A stretch of DNA of 64,000 nucleotides. Source: Auriscalpium vulgare. Its lineage: Eukaryota > Basidiomycota > Agaricomycetes > Russulales > Auriscalpiaceae. The notes beneath the pieces are model-generated. The model worked only from the letters and a program-made list of their open reading frames with translations, was not told the DNA's origin and did not search any database. Numbering within the stretch: position 1 is the stretch's first letter; each line of letters opens with the position of its first letter. The position numbers and the translations under genes are program-made. This document shows positions 50,726 through 60,780 of the stretch, one piece after another. Where the stretch lies: NCBI GenBank assembly GCA_019915015.1, contig JAHBBC010000017.1:310001-374000 (forward strand), in the 5' to 3' direction.

Positions 50726-52081
50726 TCACGTCACCGGCTTCAGTTCTGCCTCCCTCCTCAGTATGTCATCCACTGTATCCTCGACAGTCTTTTCCCATCC
50801 AATATACTCCGTGAGACCAATCTCAGCTGCGCTGCTAACGTCGAACTTGGCGAAAGCGAATTCATCCGGCTCGTCCGGGATGACAGGTAGGCGATCCTTC
50901 AGCTCCGGCCGTGCTTTTGCGAGGTGGGCAACAGCCTGTCTCCACTTGAAGGCGCCAGCGACCGCGATGACGCGGCGTGGCCCCGTAGTCGGCGGTGCAT
51001 TGAGGGCAAGAACATGCGCGCGCGCCGCGTCCGCGACATGGCTGAATTGCGGTCCGTTCAACCCACCGCCTTGCTTAGGCAGGAGGCGCCCTTTCGGTCC
51101 ATCGATGAGGTCGTTGATGTGGCCATTGGTTCCGGCTTGGAAACTCTTCACGACCTGGCCATGCCCGTACGGACCGTAAAGCCAGGGCGGGTGGACTGTA
51201 ACGCATGCTGGTCGTCAGCTTCTCTGAGGGCTCTGTAGGAATACGTGACTCACCAATGGAGACTTGCACTTCTGGGTGTGCTTTCACAAATTCGAACAGC
51301 GCGTTGTCTGTGAAATACTTTGCGATTGAGTAAATGGAAAAAGGTGCAGTACCCGCATCCTCCAAGGTCCACTTTGGATTCTCTGAGCGTGGTCAATCAA
51401 GGTCAGATGTTAGAACTCTCAAGAACACGTCACGAGAGAATTACCATCGACTCCAATTGTACGATCTGTAAACAGATCCGGTAACATGACTAGACCGCTG
51501 ATACTGCTGGTGACAACAATCTTCGTGACACCGGCAGCGAGCGCTGCCTGCGTCAAGTGGTGAACGCCATCCAGTGCGATCTGTTTGTTCGTGGTTTGCA
51601 AACAAAACTTCACACTCATTATGCGCAACACGGGAACGTACCTGTGGCATTTTCGACATATCATCGACGGAGAAATCCCACGCAACATGAATTAGGGCGT
51701 AGACACCTGCAAGCAGTCTTTAGTGAGTGCCGGTGCGAGCGATCTAGAGTCAGCCATACCATCGAAGGCTGCTGTTAAATCGTCTTGGTCGAAGTTGTTC
51801 AGAACGGTGACCTGGAATCTTTCGCCGAAGGTGCTATAGCCTTCCTTCAAACGCTGTGCCGCAGACGAACGCGCTGTCCTGGAGCATCGGCGTGTAGGCG
51901 AATGGGAGGTAGCTGGAGTATTACTGCTCACCCGCGTACTCGGTAGTCGGAAGCCAGCAGTTGATCAACGACATTCGAGCCCAGAAAGCCTGATGCTCCG
52001 GTCACCTGTCGGCTGTCAGACCTGTACTTGAGGAGTATGATCTGGAAACTGGCGTACGAGAACGAGCGGAGAGTCCGTCAT
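50726..52081 (-). CDS. NAD(P)H-dependent extended SDR reductase, paralogue 4
   Basis: Very close to paralogue 3: first exon MTDSPLVL, VTGASGFLGSN, RLKEGYSTFGERFQVTV, YALIHVAWDF, IVVTSSISGLVMLP with the usual T-S-S, catalytic YSIAK, PPWLYGPYGHGQ, VADAARAHVLAL and EYIGWEKTVEDTVDDI; ends ELKPVT. About 330 residues, six or so introns. The first intron is short (GTACGCC... to a CAG before VTGASG). Looks intact. Same orientation as paralogues 3 and 5, indicating tandem duplication. Confidence 0.5.
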
Positions 52082-52322
52082 GGCTGCAAACGGGATAATG
52101 TCTCTCTTCGTTCGCCCTTTGTATGACTGGCGAAGGTAGGCGTTGCTGACACCTGTTCTTCGTCAGCGAGAAACTTCACAAGCGCCTGTCCCACAGTCCC
52201 GTGAACGAGGTGCCACGCCCCCAATATAGGTTGTCGGTCGTGAACAGAGCTTTCTGCCATCGTGACGAAACGTGAGAGCCAATGGTCAAATTGTAATTTG
52301 AATGTCCATGGCAATTGCTAGA

Positions 52323-53712
52323 TCATCTCGTAGTCAGGTCAGCGACGATCCATGAGCCCTCTTCCTTTTCGACAGTTGCTTCCATCTTCAGCAAAACGTC
52401 AACAGTATCTTCCAGCATCTCTTCCCATCCGATGTAATCCGTCAAACCAATGCCAGCCGCGCTGGTCACGTCGAATTTGACGCAGGTGCAGTCATCCGGT
52501 TCGTCCGAGATCACAGGGAGGCGGTCCTTAAGTTCGGGCCGTACCTTGGCAAGGTGATTTACAGCCTGCCGAAACGTGAAGGTACCAGCGACATCGACTA
52601 TGTGTCGCGGGGAATGTGTCGGCACGTCAAGGGCGAGGACGTGCGCGCGGGCGGCGTCTGCAACGTGGCTATAGTGCGGTCCGACGACCCCCCCGCCTTG
52701 CTTGGGCAGCATGCGCGCCTTCGGCCCGTTGATCAAAGAGTAAATGCAGCCGTTCGTGCCCGCCTCAAGACTCTTGACGACCTGGCCGTAGCCGTACGGC
52801 CCGAAGAGCCACGGAGGATGCACTGCGCCATCGGTTAGTTCGAGACAAGACTTTGGCGGTAGATAATGATACTCACTGATGGAAATTTCAATGTCTGGGT
52901 GCGCTGTGCCGAACTCGAACAATGTGTCGTCGCATACTCGTTTCGTGATCGAATACAAATCCACCCAGGACACTTCTGGGTTCATGACATCTTCCAAGGT
53001 CAAAGAGACTTTGTCTGTAAGGCATCTTAATGGCACCGCAGGAAGATGAGGCGAGCTGCAATCAAGCGTACCATTATGGTCGACGATATGATCCGTCCAC
53101 AGATCTGAATTAGTCACAAGGCCCATGATGCTGCTCGTCATAACGATTTTGCGGACTCCCATTGCAAGAGCGGCTTCTGAGAGTCGACGGAGACCGACCA
53201 ATGCTCTCTGTTTGAGAAGCGGATTCATTGCGAGCACTCTGGATCCGAAATGACGAGGGACATACGTGAGGCATGTCGGACGCTTCCTTGCCCCAGGCGA
53301 AGGGGATTGCGACATGAATGATTGCGTGCACATCTAGAGGTTGTATTTCGACATCTGAGAAATAATAATGTCATGCAATTTACGCTCACCTTTCAAGGCG
53401 CTCGTGACGTCAGAATTGTCGTCGAAGACGTCGACATCCACGACCTCGAATCTCTCCCCGAAAGAATTATACCCCTCCTTCAAGCGCCGAGAAGTGGCAC
53501 TGCGAGCGGTTCTATCGAATGCATCCTCAGTATGTTGTCACGATCGCGATGCCTCGAGCGGCATACCCCCGCACTCGATAATTTGCCGCAAGCAGCTGGT
53601 CAACGATATGGGAGCCTAGGAAGCCCGATGCGCCAGTTACCTGACGGAGGTCGATTCCTAGACCGCTGGGTAGATGAAGGGAACGTACGAAGACAATTGG
53701 CGTGTCCGACAT
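52323..53712 (-). CDS. NAD(P)H-dependent extended SDR reductase, paralogue 5
   Basis: First exon MSDTPIVFV, then VTGASGFLGSH, RLKEGYNSFGERFEVV, AIIHVAIPFAWGKEASDM, IVMTSSIMGLVTN, catalytic YSITK, PPWLFGPYGYGQ, VADAARAHVLAL and DYIGWEEMLEDTVDVL. It is the most diverged of the three-gene subgroup and has a longer acidic end (KMEATVEKEEGSWIVADL). Several introns keep frame, so the frame is open over 52323-53333. Only 240 bp separate its stop from the start of paralogue 4. Confidence 0.5.
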
Positions 53713-53815
53713 GATGTTTGAGATCGCGGGAGGAAGGGAAGGGAAAGACAGCTCCCAAGGGCAATGAGAGTATATGTATAGCTAATCCACGTGTATGATT
53801 GGCGTCTGTTTTCCT

Positions 53816-53845
53816 GGATAGGATAGGATAGGATAGGATAGGATA
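53816..53845 (+). repeat. Microsatellite (GGATA)6
   Basis: Six exact GGATA units, about 100 bp upstream of SDR paralogue 5. Confidence 0.5.
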
Positions 53846-54164
53846 CCTGGAATGTAGGTATCCTTACCTGTGTGAAACGACCCCTATTCTGCCGAAAACG
53901 TGAACTTCTGCCGATGCAGACACGAGGACACTTCTTTGCAGACATGAGGACACACGTCTTTGCAGGTGGATGGAGAGACGACGTCAGGCTTCATAGTGAT
54001 GAACAGGCATCGCGCTCGGTTGGCGAGTGTTTGTGTCGAGACGAATTGACCAATAAATGAGAGCAAGTATGTGTCCAAGACTACAGTACGAATGCATCGC
54101 TATCAGCTTCGTTACCTGTTCATCCTTCAGTAATCCATACGCTCCAATGCCGAGAGCTTGAAAC
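53846..54164. other. Intergenic region between SDR paralogue 5 and the F-box gene
   Basis: Holds a short imperfect tandem repeat (GCAGACACGAGGACAC... GCAGACATGAGGACAC, about 53916-53964) and nothing else recognisable. Confidence 0.5.
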
Positions 54165-55920
54165 TCACCGCTGATCATTCCATACCAGCTCCTGCACGAC
54201 TGCACGGAGGCGTGCTTTGTAGTTATGCACGGTATGGCAACGGCGGAAATCTTCCATGACGAGAGTCGGCCACGCCCTCCCGAGGGGCTTCAGCATCGTC
54301 CCAGTGTTCCTATATTCGATGAAGTGCGCTTCCACGGAATCATACCACCCCACTTGCGCATCCGTTTCAATCTGAATGGCGTCGAGGACGCCGTCGTAGC
54401 AGACCATGAGCTGCAGCTTGGACGGCCAAGACCAGTAGCCCTGACCGGCCCGCCGCCGTTTCTTCCCCGACAGCCCTCGCTCGCCGATTCGGATCGCGTC
54501 CATCAGCCCGCCCAAAAGCAAGACCAACCCCTCGTTGACTCCCATATGGATGGCCTCCAGGTACGGCACATGATGGAAGAACGCCCGCCATGTCTGCCGC
54601 GAGAGCTCGGGGCCAGCAACCGGTAGGCAGTCCAAGTAGGCGGCCTGCTCGAGGGGTATAGCGTTGAGCACACGCGTCAGGATGCCCCGCACGGCGCGCT
54701 GTGTCTCTGGATACGTGGTGAGGGTGAAGCGTGAATGCTGTAGGCCGAATATATAGTCGGATAGCTTGCGCGGCTCGCTATCGGCGCCAAAGTAGAGGGA
54801 GGAGAGGGGACCCCTGTGCATATATATGGCGCGTATTGCGGGCGCATCGGCACGGTGCAGGTGGCGGCGGACCCAGACCAGAAGGGTTGACAACTCGTTG
54901 CCGTGGTGGACATCCATGGCGTGGACGGTTAAGGTCGTCTTGACTGGGACGACAAGGCGCTTGATAAGGGCCGCGATTGGCGGGTAAAACCCGGCGAGGT
55001 CGAGGTCCTCCAGGTCAGGAAGCGCAAGCGAGTCCCCTTGATACAGCGCTTCTTGAGCGGCGAGCGAGGTCCCGTCGGAGGGAGGGAGGTAGTGATGAAG
55101 TTTGAGGCTGCGCAGCGCCGGACACCTCTGCAGTGCGGAGAAGACCTTGTCGAACGAGACGGGGTTGTTGAGTGGAGTCCTGTATAGTGAGAGGACGGTG
55201 AGGTTGGATAATTGCGACCACTGAGAAAAGTTGACGAGCTTCAGCGCGAGAGTGCGCAGAGGAGGACCGCTGTCGATGAGATACTCGGGAAGTTCCCATG
55301 TTTGTTCGTCTGGGATAGCACTCTCGGGGAGAACAGAGATGTTGAGATCCCGGAGCAGTGGAAAGGCGGGAGCGGGAAGGAACGTGAAATCGAGCTTTTC
55401 CTTGAGATCGTAGATCGCCAGTGATCGTATCCGGTGGGCCTGTTGTCCGACAAAGTGCGTTGCATAGTAATAACTGTCCCTCAGCCCCGTCGTGAGTTTT
55501 CAGGCGAGTGGGTGAGCCCGGGACCGGTACAAAAAGGCCGAAATGTTTTCAGGCGTGTCGTATCGATAGTTGCTGAAATACGACCAGAGTCTCGCGTCGT
55601 TGAGCGCCACGTTGCGGAACTTGCGACAGACGAACGTAATTTTGACCCAGCGTCTTGTCTCGAAGATGCCCTGAAGGTGGGCGTAATTGAAGAAGATGAG
55701 CGAGAGCAGCTCGTCGGGCAACGAGAGGATAGGTGCGGTGACATTGCGGAGGCATCTGAGCAACCGGAGGCGTTCGTTGAGATCAGCTACTTGAACACTC
55801 AACTGCGCAATTTGAGAGTCTAGAACCTCTCTATCATGTGCTCTATTGCCGAAGACACGGGTTCAGCTATTGATCTTATCATTGCGAAAGGTCAGCGTAC
55901 CTTTGTGATTCGAGGAGCAT
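54165..55920 (-). CDS. F-box protein with N-terminal coiled coil
   Basis: First exon MLLESQR (55920-55901), with an intron GTACGC to CAATAG joining to AHDREVLDSQ. Then a short heptad segment (IAQLSVQVADLNERLRLL) and the F-box ILSLPDELLSLIFFNY ... WVKITFVCRKFRNVAL. This layout (coiled coil directly before the F-box) is very common in mushroom-forming fungi. A second exon block carries leucine-rich, unevenly spaced units (LRDLNISVLPE, LSNLTVLSLYRTPL, LRSLKLHHYLP, LEDLDLAGF). It ends LVWNDQR; a strong donor GTGAGT overlaps the stop, but splicing there would end at the same residue. Substrate adaptor of SCF ligases by family; target unknown. Confidence 0.5.
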
Positions 55921-56235
55921 GGTGGGGAAACCAAAGCGACAGCTCTGAATAAGAGCAAAATTGCTTCAAGACGTAGGGCAAAGTAGCATGACTATAAGAG
56001 CGCATCCACAGCGGACATAAGAATAAACGCACCAAGTACTATGTAGACTCGTAGAGATTGGCCCAGCACGGCCGCCCCCCAGGCCCTGCTGGCACGATCG
56101 GATCTAAGAAGCTTGTGTCTTCGCTCACGCACTCACGGGAGAACGTATAAATTGCTGCCGTTCAAGTTCTGGCAATGGGACGGAGTGGGGGCAAGGAGTG
56201 AGCAGGAGTGAGCTCGGTCAGTGCCAGCCGCCGTA
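55921..56235. other. Upstream region of the F-box gene
   Basis: No supported gene; ends at the left terminus of element Y. Confidence 0.5.
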
Positions 56236-56255
56236 CATCAGCAAAATCGAAATAT
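56236..56255 (+). repeat. Left terminal inverted repeat of element Y
   Basis: CATCAGCAAAATCGAAATAT; 11-bp core identical to the right end and to both ends of X. Confidence 0.5.
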
Positions 56256-56689
56256 TTTTATGTAGCATTATAATCGATTATAATGGCCATAATCCGACCT
56301 TTCGCTATAATGCGCTGGAATCCGGTAGGGGGCATTATAGCCGATAAGCATAATGCTCTTTTGGCTGTGAATCGGCCGCCCTGGTTGTGAATCGGCCGCC
56401 CTGTTCATAATTCTGTGCTCATATTATAGGGATCCTGGCAGAATTATGATCCATTATCACACGAGTGAGAACATCATAATGAGATCATATTCAGGAGCGC
56501 GATACAGGAATATCGCAGCAATTACAGCCGATTATACGCGACTCGCGGGAGCTTAGAGTGCAGTAATATGATATTGATAATGAAGGTATAGGGATACAGA
56601 GCTGCTACAACGGTGAATCGTACAAGGGCAGTGCATATATGCGCGCGGAAAGTTGCCGAGGAAGGGTTGTAGGTGTCAATGAATGTTGA

Positions 56690-57183
56690 AGGCACTGGAA
56701 CGGATGTTAGACCACTGGAAAGAGTGACTCGCAAGGGGCGAGCGTACCTTATGGACTCGTCAAAGTTGTCGCCATCGTGATGCTGCAGATGTGCTGTCAG
56801 AGCGGGAAGTCGAGAAGGACATGTCTCATACCTAGGGAGCCGACAGGGTTCCAGCACGCGAGCCGAGAAACTCCTGGCAAAAGTCGTCAGCACTAGATGA
56901 CGGCGCATATATATGCGCTTACCTAGAGATCCGGCTCTTCGATGCAGCGGAAGAATCTTGGATCGTCGTCAGTCGGCACGCGATAATGTGAGCGCAAGAG
57001 CACTTACCGGCAGGATGCAATTGAACAAGGGAGACCTGGCGGCAGCGATGGATGACCACAGGGGAAGGACATACTGGCAGGATGAAGGAGGGAGGGAAAG
57101 AGCATAGAAGAGGGCGAACGCGCTCCACCGTCCTATATATATGGTGAAGAGCGGAGTTTAAAAACGCGACGCGACGCGTTTCT
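56690..57183 (-). other. Module shared with element X (Y copy)
   Basis: Minus strand: CATATATATAG at about 57132-57143, CT-rich leader, then introns GTAAGT to CCAAG, GTAAGC to GCCAG, GTATGAG to TGCAG, and GTACGCTC to TTCCAG (branch GTCTAAC). Exons are about 34-42 bp. Here an ATG opens before the first intron (MSFPCGHPSLPPGL) and, if spliced as read, the frame stops at the end of exon 2. Intron ends and spacing agree with X more than exon sequence does. Confidence 0.5.
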
Positions 57184-57929
57184 GTCCAAGTCCGACGTTG
57201 CCAGTCCCGGTCCCACCTCTACTTCTCCCCCCGGCTCGACAATGGCCTGTCCACCCTGAGCACCCTCAATGACCTCACCTTTTTCATCCTTCTTACTCTC
57301 GGTCGGCAAGCAGACGCACAGCACCGACAAGTCTTATGTGGACGGTCACGCATGCGACGAAGAAATGCCTTTGACTGAGCCAACGGAGAGCCCGACCAGC
57401 GTTGAGGGAGCGAACTCGGACAACACGGTACGTCTCTCATGCTTTTCGCGTGCGGCCAGACTGGCCTGATGTGTTTTCTAGGCCACTCTTGCAATAGCAG
57501 CTCGCCTCATCACAGGACCCAGGAGCGGGATGTGCTGCGCAGGACATCCACCACAGCCGTCGCAGCATTCGTTGGGTCAAGTCGTAGACTGTGAATCTAT
57601 CACATAGCTCGTCAGTGAGCTTGTCTTCCTTCTCACACCTCGTTTACAAGCTCATGGTGTGCTGTTTCTGGGTACAAATTTGCGCTGAACTCTGATGCAG
57701 CGTCTCGCGACCCTCTGTGCAGATTACGCCGGCCGCGGCGCTGCAGTCGGTCAGTCGCCGTGGCCGTCTGCCAACTTTTGGTGCTGTCGCTGTGTGGCAG
57801 GGATCGCTCAATCGTACGCCTCGCCCTTACTAACCACTGTGTGCGCTAGACTGACGGATTGCGCCGTAGCTGAGTGACCGGACTGGTCTTGCAGGCACGC
57901 AGGGTCCATGGACGCCCTACACACGTCTA

Positions 57930-58345
57930 GCGCGACCGTTCCACTGCCGTATCACCTGGACGAGGAGTCCCAAGTGGGCGACGTCCCCGGGCGACGTCGA
58001 TGAGGCGATAGTCATGTGCGAGCAGCACAAATGTCCTCGTGCTGCTCGCTGACGAGGTCTACCAGTCGAACCCGGCTGCACTCGCGCGACCCGCAACCGT
58101 TCGTCTCCTTCAAACAGCTTTTTGCACTCCGTTTCCAAGGACTTCACCAGCAATTGCGGGCGCTGGGGCGGCTACTTCGATGCCACGAACGTCGGCGACA
58201 ACACAAGTCGGAGCACTCATGTACAAGATGGTCTCCGTCGGGCGCTCGTGGAGCCAGATCGACATCAGCTGCATGGTGCGCCCGCCCAAGCCCGGCTACG
58301 AGAGCCACCCGCTTTACCAGAGGGAGACGGAGATGACGCACCATC
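57930..58345 (+). pseudogene. Alanine aminotransferase fragment, broken
   Basis: Pieces of a PLP-dependent alanine transaminase are readable in different frames and in the right order: LLADEVYQ near 58040-58065, FTSNCGRWGGYF near 58140-58176, then back in the first frame MYKMVSVG near 58221 and MVRPPKPGYESHPLYQRE near 58275-58330. At least two frame changes and missing segments rule out function. The order matches the central part of the enzyme around and after the PLP-lysine loop. It lies inside element Y, so it was probably captured or trapped there. Other parts of the enzyme were not found. Confidence 0.5.
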
Positions 58346-60138
58346 GCAGACATGCAGCCATTCTGTGCGCATCGAGTGCGACCCATCGCCGCCACACCGC
58401 ATACTGCGAAATCGCAGCTACGCAATCGTCGTGGATGCCCTGCGCGCGTCTAACACGACTTGGTCACTGCCACGCCCGCGTCTAGGATTGGAGTAACAGC
58501 CTTGCGTGTGTCGGGCGCAGCGAAGACAGAATGGCAGACACTGTGGCAGATTTGGTGAGTTTTCTGCCTCTTCTAATCCAACAATGAGCTTACTTTGCAG
58601 GTGCGGAGCAGATCATGCTGCAATACCACGACAGCACCGTCTTCCCTCGTCTTCACGCCGACGGCTTCGCTTTTCAGACCTTCTCAGCCCCCAACTCCTG
58701 GGCAATGCTCCGCCGCCGCACCGTTCTTCCGCGACTCCCAGGTGTGGCCCGGCGCCCTGTCAGTTTGATTGGGCAGCTCGGACCATTCTGCTCCCTCACC
58801 GCCGCACCCGCGCCCCCACCGGCTCAACAACACCGCGATCATGAACCACGCCGCGTACCCGGGCCACGATGTCAGCCTCGCGCACTATGGTGAGCAGCTT
58901 GGCTTGGTCTGGGTCCCCTGCTATCTCACGGACTGCAGTGCCTGCGAGCTCGCGCATCGCGACTCGATCCTTGGTGACACGTCTGGCAGTTCCCCATTAC
59001 GCAGCGCGGAGGTGACTCTTCCAACGACGGCCACTGTCATACCTGCCAGACGCTCTGAGCAGGTCAAGCCGCCCGCGCCGAAGTGCGAAGTGCTGAGGAG
59101 CAGTGGGATATCAACGCCGAGCAGGGTCTGCTGACAGGCGGGCGCCGCCGCGTACGCGCTCAAGCAGCCCAAGAAGCAGAAAAAGCAGCTGCCGCCACCA
59201 AAGTCGCTTCCTTCACCGCTTTTGGGACATCCACGGCGCGCAGCAAGAGCAAGTACTGGGACGCGCACCAGCAAACCCTTGCGCTCCCGCCTCTCCCCGC
59301 TCACCGGTGGACACCGCCGCGGCCTCTCCCTCGCATCCAACGCCGCGAACGGGCTTCGGTGGCATGTGACACTTGCGTTGGCGAGGGATGGCCGGGCCGG
59401 GCTGAAGCGTCTGCGCCTGTGGGGCAACAGACTCGCGCCTTTCTATGGTCTTCAGGAGCTTGCGGTAGAGCCGTTAACCGGTGAAGCGAGAGGAGTGGAA
59501 GCGCGAGGAGCCAGATGTGCGGGAGAACTCGTCGAAGCATTGGTGAGCTCGGCTTGCTTTTCCTTGATATGTTTCTGGTCGAGACGATGTATGTGTGACC
59601 TTGCTTTTGTCGGTCAAAGCGAATGGGTTGGCTGATTAGGTTGCATAGGCCGCGCCTCCGTGGGCTAGAGGTGCGAGTGCGCGCCTCAACGCTCCCCCAC
59701 GCCGGTGTGCGCGGCACAGGCAGTGCGTGTTGCAGGCGAGCAGACCGCGCAAGCGACGTGACGACGGCGCAGCCACGATCTGAGTGGTTCGTGGTGGAAA
59801 GGCAGCAGTGAGCGGCGAAGCTGCGCGGTCTCACCGGTGGAATGGTGACGGAGGATCCGCTGAGCGGCGGCTGCAGCGACCGGCGAGATCTGCTGCGAAG
59901 GAGGTTCGAGGTTCCTGCGCCCGCCGCGCCCGCCTCGACACACCAACGTCGTCCGTGGCCCGTGGGCCAGCGGCCCTTCGTCGTGGCGTCTTCGTTGCTG
60001 GATAGGCCGGCCGGCATGCTGGCATTATTTCAGGCGTCCACCTGATGCCTTGCTTCTATCTCGGACGCACATCCTCACGTCTCGCGCCGTCAATCGCTCG
60101 CAGGGCTGGAGACGAAGATCAGGACTCGGAGGTTCTCT

Positions 60139-60552
60139 ATGTCAAAATGTAAGCTTCATTTTCTCACACGGGGTCGCTGCTTACGACGGTCCGCTTTGGC
60201 AGAATCCTTGACCGCGACACGCTCGTGCGTTTGCTGGGCAGCGGGGTTGGCCACATCTCGACACGCTCCTGTATCAAGGCGCTACAGAAAGTCGGTCGTC
60301 AAATTGCTGAACGAAGCAAGCATGGCGCTAGAGGCCGAGTCGAAGCCTGACGAGGCCATCGAGGACGTCGAGGACAAACAGTACATGTCAGACAACAGCG
60401 AGGGCGAGCAGGACGAGGACGAGGATGAGGATGAGGACGACCGTAAGAGCGAGGACGAGGACGAGTGATGCCGGAACAGCGACGACGAGGAGCCCCAGGG
60501 ACTCGCCCTTGACGAGCAGTTGCTCGACTTGGTCGGGTTCGCGCCTCCGTAG
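60139..60552 (+). pseudogene. Remnant of an acidic-tailed orphan protein
   Basis: One frame reads RFGRILDRDTLVRLLGSGVG followed by HISTRSC; the next frame reads LLNEASMALEAESKPDE and an acidic run (GEQDEDEDEDED); a third reads LDEQLLDLVGFAPP up to a stop at 60552. The pieces look like one ancestral protein broken by frameshifts. I do not recognise the family with confidence. Confidence 0.5.
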
Positions 60553-60731
60553 CTTAACAGGCGCGCACTTGTATTATTTTGTACCTGGTAGCATTATTGT
60601 ACATTGTGATACCTATGTAAAGCCTCGGGTACATCAGAATACCTTTAGAAAACCCTAGGGCACATTAGAATAGCATTATAAAGGGTTATAATCCGCCGCG
60701 CGTATTACAGCCGCTGAAATCGGCTGTAACC

Positions 60732-60751
60732 GGCTGTGACATTTCGACGGT
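60732..60751 (-). repeat. Right terminal inverted repeat of element Y
   Basis: Minus-strand CATCAGCAAAACCGTCGAAA; outside flank begins TA, as at the left end. Confidence 0.5.
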
Positions 60752-60780
60752 TTTGCTGATGTAGCTGGGGCCCGGGTAAC

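Larger units (their letters stand above)
56236..60751. mobile_element. Element Y: TIR-bounded element with gene fragments
   Basis: Left end CATCAGCAAAATCGAAATAT (56236) pairs with inverted right end CATCAGCAAAACCGTCGAAA (to 60751). TA lies immediately outside both ends. The first 11 bases equal those of X. Subterminal DNA is AT-rich with many GCATTATA-like motifs at both ends (56270-56360 and 60590-60690), unlike X. It carries the module shared with X, an alanine aminotransferase remnant and an acidic remnant near the right end. No transposase recognised. Size 4516 bp against 4033 bp for X. Termini, shared module and matching flanking dinucleotides together support a mobile family. Confidence 0.5.

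Noticed and set aside
56236..60751. LTR retrotransposon or Helitron for element Y
   Set aside because: No long direct repeats, no reverse transcriptase motifs, and the termini are inverted repeats rather than TC...CTRR ends.
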